Position numbers and translations under genes: made by a program. A stretch of 16,101 bases of DNA, from positions 1 to 16,101 of the forward strand of contig MFOZ01000037.1 in NCBI GenBank assembly GCA_001784055.1, given 5' to 3'. Below are positions 12,346 to 16,101 of this stretch, piece after piece. Below the pieces are notes generated by a model. That model saw only the letters and a program-made list of their open reading frames with translations, searched no databases and had not been told where the DNA came from. The stretch comes from Candidatus Levybacteria bacterium RIFCSPLOWO2_01_FULL_42_15. GTDB lineage: Bacteria > Patescibacteriota > Microgenomatia > Levybacterales > UBA12049. How positions within the stretch are numbered: position 1 is the stretch's first letter; each line of letters starts with the position of its first letter.

Positions 12346-14232
12346 CTATTGGATTCCTTGTGATCTTTTTCTTCGTTCTTCTGCCTCATCCAAGACAACT
12401 TTTCTGATGCGGATATTTTGGGGGGTGACTTCAACCAGTTCATCATCGCCTATATATTCAAGCGCGTCTTCCAATCCCATTATTCTTGGTGTTTTTACAT
12501 TAATGTTTGTTCCTTCACCTTTTGAGCGCATATTGGTAAGCTGTTTTGTTTTACAAATATTCACGCGCAAGTCTCCGTTTCTTGCGTTTTGTCCGATGAC
12601 TTGACCCTTGTATACCTCAACACCCGGTCCAATAAAAAGCCCCCCCCGATCTTGTATGTTGGTTATGGCATATGCATTCGTTATTCCGCTTTCAAAGGCA
12701 ACAAGAGAGCCTTGTTCCCGCTCATGTGAGTACCCATTGTCTGCATTATATTGATAAAAGAGCGTATTTATAATGCCAAGTCCTTTGGTATCGGTAACAA
12801 ATTCGCTCCGATAACCAAAAAGTCCTCTGGTTGAAACAACAAATTCCATAAACGCTATCTTGTTATCGCCTCTCATATCTATCAGCTCTCCCCGCCGTTG
12901 TCCCAGTTTCTGTATAACCATACCGCTATATTCTTCCGGTACTTCGATATATACTTTTTCGTAGGGAGTAAGCATCTTTTCCTGTATTTGTTTGTCAATA
13001 ACATGTGGCCGTGCTACCTGAAATTCATATCCTTCCCGCCGCATGCGCTCAATAAAAATTGCTATATGTAGTTCCCCGCGTCCTGAAATAATCCACCCAT
13101 TCGTCGCTTCGTTCCTCATGGCAGGCCCATTCGACTTTCCTTGGATAAACTCAGGATCGCTCAGGGCAGGCCCATTCGTATTGTCTTCAATCCTAAGTGC
13201 CATATCGGTCTCAAGTTCTTTATATAGTCGGTCTTTAATCTGGCGCGACGTTTTGAATTCCCCTTCGCGTCCGGCAAAGGGGGAATTATTGACCATAAAA
13301 TTTACCCTGATGGTAGGTTCCTCAATTGCCAGAAGAGGTAGTGCAATAGGATTATTACTATCTGCGATTGTTTCTCCAATAACCGGATCAACAATGCCCG
13401 CAACGGCAATAATATCACCAGTTGAGGCTTGTTTTACCTCAACTTTCTCAAGTCCTTCAAATGTCATAAGAGAGGTTACCTTGAACGTATGAACTGTTGC
13501 GTCTCTTTTCATTTGCGCTATTTCTTGCCCGCTTGTAATAGTTCCATTATAAATTCTTCCAATCGCGAGTCTTCCTTTGTATGAATCGTTTGTGAGTGTT
13601 GTAATGAGTATTTGCAAGGGGTTATTCTCATTTCCACTCGGAGCGGGAATTTTGTCAATAATCATGTCAAACACGGGCGTTATGTCAGTCATTATGGACA
13701 TATCTTCGGTGAGTCCTGCTTTTCCTGTCTTTGCTGACGCATACACAATGGGAAAATCTGCAACTGCATCATCTGCGCCAAGATCCAAAAATAAATCGAG
13801 TGTTTTATCAAGCGTATAGTGGATTCTGGCATCCGGTCTGTCAATTTTGTTGACAACCACAATAATTGTAAGACCCGCATCCAAAGCCTTTCTTAGAACA
13901 AAACGGGTCTGTGGCATAGGGCCTTCTTTTGCATCAACAAGCAGTAAACATCCATCAGCCATTTTGAGGACCCGTTCCACCTCTCCGCCAAAATCAGCAT
14001 GACCGGGAGTATCAACAATATTTATCTTGGTACCGTTCCACACAACGGAAGCATTCTTTGAGAAAATAGTTATCCCCCGCTCTTGCTCAAGCTCATTGCT
14101 GTCCATAATAAGTGACTCGGAAACGTCTTTGTGTAGTTTAGTATGCGACTGCTTGAGAAGCGCATCAACAAGCGTTGTTTTTCCGTGATCAACGTGCGCG
14201 ATGATGGCTACATTTCGAATTGCGTTATGCAT
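12346..14232 (-). CDS. typA: TypA/BipA ribosome-associated translational GTPase
   Basis: A 628-residue protein with elongation-factor-like GTPase motifs: HVDHGKTT (13-20), RGIT (52-55), DTPGHADFGGE (74-84), NKID (128-131) and SAK (166-168). These are followed by the beta-barrel domain, two EF-G-like domains and the C-terminal domain typical of BipA (RNGDLRVNICKTKQLTNMRS). BipA binds the ribosome and supports assembly and stress growth. The usual length is about 600-615; the extra residues are an insertion at about 351-379, where family members go straight from MALRVE to SGRGEL. The insertion reads NGPALSDPEFIQGKSNGP and NEATNGW, repeat-encoded like the one in the copper ATPase. No ribosome binding site precedes the ATG; a hairpin and seven T stand there instead. 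Confidence 0.97.
   Translation of the reverse strand: MHNAIRNVAIIAHVDHGKTTLVDALLKQSHTKLHKDVSESLIMDSNELEQERGITIFSKNASVVWNGTKINIVDTPGHADFGGEVERVLKMADGCLLLVDAKEGPMPQTRFVLRKALDAGLTIIVVVNKIDRPDARIHYTLDKTLDLFLDLGADDAVADFPIVYASAKTGKAGLTEDMSIMTDITPVFDMIIDKIPAPSGNENNPLQILITTLTNDSYKGRLAIGRIYNGTITSGQEIAQMKRDATVHTFKVTSLMTFEGLEKVEVKQASTGDIIAVAGIVDPVIGETIADSNNPIALPLLAIEEPTIRVNFMVNNSPFAGREGEFKTSRQIKDRLYKELETDMALRIEDNTNGPALSDPEFIQGKSNGPAMRNEATNGWIISGRGELHIAIFIERMRREGYEFQVARPHVIDKQIQEKMLTPYEKVYIEVPEEYSGMVIQKLGQRRGELIDMRGDNKIAFMEFVVSTRGLFGYRSEFVTDTKGLGIINTLFYQYNADNGYSHEREQGSLVAFESGITNAYAITNIQDRGGLFIGPGVEVYKGQVIGQNARNGDLRVNICKTKQLTNMRSKGEGTNINVKTPRIMGLEDALEYIGDDELVEVTPQNIRIRKVVLDEAEERRKRSQGIQ
13096..13182. repeat. 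Repeat-derived in-frame insertion in typA
   Basis: The stretch encoding the extra TypA residues contains the direct repeat GGCAGGCCCATTCG at 13120-13133 and 13166-13179. Between and beside these are CTCAGG, CGCTCAGGG and TTCGACTT. These words resemble the widespread dispersed repeat built on CCCTTCGACTTCGCTCAGGG, which I know from many unrelated bacteria. The length keeps the reading frame. Confidence 0.7.
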
Positions 14233-14238
14233 AAAAAA

Positions 14239-14270
14239 ACCGCGCTCTCCGCGGTCATTCTATTATACCA
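14239..14270 (-). promoter_or_regulatory. typA: typA promoter and 5' hairpin leader
   Basis: On the minus strand TGGTATAAT (14262-14270) is an extended -10 box. Transcription should begin near 14255, which is where a hairpin starts: ACCGCG pairs with CGCGGT around GAGAG (14239-14255). It is followed by seven T (sharing the stem's last base) up to the ATG at 14232. The leader would thus be only a terminator-like hairpin with a U-run and no ribosome binding site. Confidence 0.65.
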
Positions 14271-14389
14271 GAAAAAGATAAAGAAAGAGTGATTTTTATC
14301 AAAATTCCCCAAAAGCTTATGCTAAAATAAACCCTAGGTGTAGCTTCACTTCTACCCCCGAGGTTGAATGAGGGAGAAATGAGCCCGCA

Positions 14390-14398
14390 TGATATAAT
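14390..14398 (+). promoter_or_regulatory. Extended -10 promoter of the reductase gene, leaderless
   Basis: TGATATAAT at 14390-14398 is a perfect extended -10 box, and the ATG follows only six bases later at 14405. Transcription would begin at or next to the A of ATG. There is no -35 match at 16-18 bases. The rest of the gap between typA and this gene (14271-14389) shows no other firm feature. Confidence 0.7.
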
Positions 14399-14404
14399 CC
14401 TTGT

Positions 14405-14935
14405 ATGAAAATTGTCATGGTGATGGTTGCGACACTCAACGGGAAGATAACAAAAAGAGATGATCCCGATATCTACAAATGGACATCAAGAGAAGACCAA
14501 ACCTACTTCTTTTCCTTGCTTAAGAAGAGCCGTTTAATTGTCATGGGGAGCAAGACTTATGAGGCTGCACGAAAAAATATCAAACTAACAAACAATACGC
14601 TTAGAATCGTTCTAACAAAGAATCCCATGGAGTACCGTAAAGACTTTGTGCCCGGGAAGCTCGAATTCACGAATGAGCTTCCTAGACAACTGGTAAAACG
14701 ATTAGACGCGTGTGGGTATGAAAAAATGTTGCTTGTTGGGGGCGGGGTACTGAACGCGGCGTTTTTGAAAGCGGGATTGGTTAACGAGGTGCATCTGACT
14801 TTAGAGCCTAAGATATTTGGAGCGGGCAAGCCGTTCGTTGGCGATAACGAGTTTGAATGTTCCCTTAAGCTTATTAGTATAAAACGTCTTAATACGCAGG
14901 GAACCTTGTTGCTAAGATATAAGATTGGGGATTAG
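14405..14935 (+). CDS. RibD C-terminal/dihydrofolate-reductase-like NADPH reductase
   Basis: A 176-residue single-domain protein. VMVMVATLNGKI at 4-14 is the first strand and pterin/flavin-precursor loop. Next come LIVMGSKTYEAA (44-55), LLVGGGVLNAAFLKAGLVNEVHLTL (109-133, the NADPH-binding Gly motif) and PKIFGAGKPF (135-144). This is the RibD-C fold shared by the riboflavin-pathway reductase and stand-alone DHFR-like enzymes. No deaminase domain or riboflavin genes lie nearby, so a DHFR-like role is possible, but the substrate is not set by the sequence. Its stop overlaps the stop of the opposite-strand nuclease gene. Confidence 0.92.
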   Translation: MKIVMVMVATLNGKITKRDDPDIYKWTSREDQTYFFSLLKKSRLIVMGSKTYEAARKNIKLTNNTLRIVLTKNPMEYRKDFVPGKLEFTNELPRQLVKRLDACGYEKMLLVGGGVLNAAFLKAGLVNEVHLTLEPKIFGAGKPFVGDNEFECSLKLISIKRLNTQGTLLLRYKIGD

Positions 14936-15411
14936 CAAGAAATCCACAGTCCTCGCTTACGGGTTTGGGCGGTTTTTTGACTCTCGAATAGTTGGTTTCG
15001 ATACGCAATATCTGGGGCAATAGGGGTACTTTTGGCATAGCCTTCTTTCACAAGAACCTCATTTACAAATATGTCCTCAATAAAGACATAGCGAAGGAGT
15101 CTTCCGTAGTCATCCGTTTCGGACACGTCTTTGAGGAGCGTTACCATTTTTCCTTCCACAAGCTCCCTATTTTTGTCCCGTGCTTGTTGCGCAAAGCATT
15201 CAACAGCGCCTTTATCATTTTTTATTTCCGGAGTATCAATGCCGATGTACCTAATTCGTTTCCCGCCTTCGATCTCAATCGTATCTCCATCGAAAACTCG
15301 TATGACTCGATACGATTCCTTACGTTGGTCACTGCGAGTTGGAGACAAAAAAGAAAATACAAAAAGTCCTATCGCGCTTCCAACCAACAATAGGATAATG
15401 GTTCGTTTCAC
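14932..15411 (-). CDS. Membrane-anchored or secreted SNase-like (thermonuclease) nuclease
   Basis: A 159-residue protein. An N-terminal hydrophobic segment (about 4-21) acts as a signal or anchor, so the enzyme works outside the cytoplasm. The SNase domain follows: RVIRVFDGDTIEI (35-47), KRIRYIGIDTPE (51-62) and DDYGRLLRYVF (100-110), ending RGLWISC. Residues expected for catalysis and calcium are present (D41, R54, D59, E62, R104), so it should be active on DNA or RNA. In small host-associated cells such nucleases may salvage nucleotides (inference). The start is GTG at 15411, overlapping the TGA of the pyruvate kinase gene (GTGA), which supports co-translation. Confidence 0.94.
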   Translation of the reverse strand: MKRTIILLLVGSAIGLFVFSFLSPTRSDQRKESYRVIRVFDGDTIEIEGGKRIRYIGIDTPEIKNDKGAVECFAQQARDKNRELVEGKMVTLLKDVSETDDYGRLLRYVFIEDIFVNEVLVKEGYAKSTPIAPDIAYRNQLFESQKTAQTRKRGLWISC

Positions 15412-16101
15412 TTTTTAAGATAACCCTCTGCCTTATCCGCGGTTTTTGTGAGATATTCAAGGGTGCGGAGAGGATATTTCCCAAACGCTGTTTCATCAGA
15501 AAGCATGAGTCCCCACGCCCCATCCAATACCGCGTTGGCAATATCGGACACCTCCGCTCGCGTGGGATGAGTGTGATTTATCATACTCATAAGCATCTGT
15601 GTTGCCACAATTGAGGGTTTTCCTCTTTGCGTTGCCCGTTTAATAATGTCTTTTTGCACCAGAGGCAAATCCTCAATGGGAATCTCAATCCCCAAATCCC
15701 CCCGCGCTACCATGAGAATATCGCTTGTATCAATAATCTCATCTAGATTTTGAAGCGCGTGTTTTCTTTCTATTTTTGCAACCAGTTGAATACGGGGATT
15801 ATTCACAAGCGAGCGAAGGGCTTGCATATCCGCATCATCTTTTACAAAGGACATCGCAATCATGTCAACGTCATGTTTTACAACAAAGGCAATATCTTTT
15901 TTGTCTTTAGGAGTAAGTCCGGTGGTGGTAAGATTGGTATCCGGAAGGTTTACGCCTTTCCTTGAATACAGGATGCCTCCAACTGTTACCACTGCTTTGA
16001 ATCGGGAGCCCTCTTTTTCCAAAATCTCAAGCTCAATTTCTCCATTTGAGAGGTGCATGGGATGTCCTATTTCAACGTCTTCATGAAGATACGGATCATC
16101 A
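15408..16101 (-). CDS. pyk: Pyruvate kinase, N-terminal part outside the window, no C-terminal domain
   Basis: The frame enters from the window edge, so the true start is not visible; 230 residues are seen. They begin DDPYLHEDVEIGHP, within the B domain or its border. Catalytic-barrel motifs follow: GVNLPDTNLTTTGLTPKDKKDI, MSFVKDD, LVAKIER with the phosphoryl-transfer Lys, the metal site in MVARGDLGIEIP, ATQMLMSM, PTRAEVSDIANAV and MLSDETAFGKYP. The enzyme makes ATP and pyruvate from phosphoenolpyruvate, the last step of glycolysis. It stops about 20 residues after the barrel (KAEGYLKK), so the C-terminal regulatory domain of about 120 residues is missing. The clean TGA/GTG overlap with the nuclease gene argues this is natural and not a frameshift. 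Confidence 0.96.
   Translation of the reverse strand, partial: DDPYLHEDVEIGHPMHLSNGEIELEILEKEGSRFKAVVTVGGILYSRKGVNLPDTNLTTTGLTPKDKKDIAFVVKHDVDMIAMSFVKDDADMQALRSLVNNPRIQLVAKIERKHALQNLDEIIDTSDILMVARGDLGIEIPIEDLPLVQKDIIKRATQRGKPSIVATQMLMSMINHTHPTRAEVSDIANAVLDGAWGLMLSDETAFGKYPLRTLEYLTKTADKAEGYLKK

Noticed and set aside
14319..14390. Possible small RNA behind TATGCTAAAAT
   Set aside because: No stable fold or terminator is visible before the next promoter; the -10 match alone is too weak.
1..16101. CRISPR arrays, tRNA or rRNA genes, insertion sequences
   Set aside because: No regularly spaced repeats, cloverleaf sequences or transposase-like frames were seen by eye.

Overview
The window looks like the chromosome of a small-genome, AT-rich bacterium, most likely a Patescibacteria/CPR member (Microgenomates-like). 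This is inference from several things: genes are short and tightly packed, with 4-8 base overlaps; housekeeping proteins are trimmed (Obg without its C-terminal domain, pyruvate kinase without its usual C-terminal domain); and many small membrane proteins resemble families common in that group. The standard bacterial code fits, and TGA is an ordinary stop here. I cannot fix the species.

Left part (1-5351, all minus strand). A repressor/protease pair of BlaI/CopY and BlaR1 (M56) type sits at 4033-5351. Below it is a five-gene cassette at 1-3958: a small one-helix protein ending in Cys, a membrane-anchored protein with three thioredoxin-like domains, a polytopic protein with several Cys clusters, a 65-residue one-helix protein, and a polytopic protein with His/Cys motifs that runs off the window. 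Two near-identical palindromes (TACTACA-3-TGTAGTA) overlap the -10 boxes in front of the repressor gene and in front of the cassette. The BlaI-like protein therefore very probably controls both units. There is no beta-lactamase, and the M56 protein lacks a penicillin-sensor domain. The cassette is the best candidate for an undescribed system, probably in envelope thiol redox and/or metal handling.

Middle (5410-11217, minus strand). This is a copper-resistance operon behind a TTGACA-17-TAGTAT promoter with a CsoR-like palindrome. The order is csoR, a CopB-type P1B ATPase (CPH motif), a YHS metal-binding protein, a CcdA/DsbD-like membrane thiol transporter, a redoxin with Sco-like metal ligands, a hidden 57-residue His/Met-rich membrane protein (DUF2933-like), an isoprenylcysteine-methyltransferase-family protein, a DUF5676-like protein and an anchored extracytoplasmic domain. 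Together they would sense cytosolic copper, pump it out, and handle copper and thiols at the cell surface.

Right part (11269-16101). These are housekeeping genes: obg (plus), typA/bipA (minus), a RibD-C/DHFR-like reductase (plus), a membrane-anchored SNase-like nuclease (minus) and a 5'-truncated pyruvate kinase (minus). obg and the reductase have extended -10 boxes so close to ATG that their mRNAs should be leaderless or nearly so. The ATPase and TypA each carry an in-frame insertion encoded by a palindromic dispersed repeat. A perfect 18-bp inverted repeat lies between the convergent obg and typA genes.
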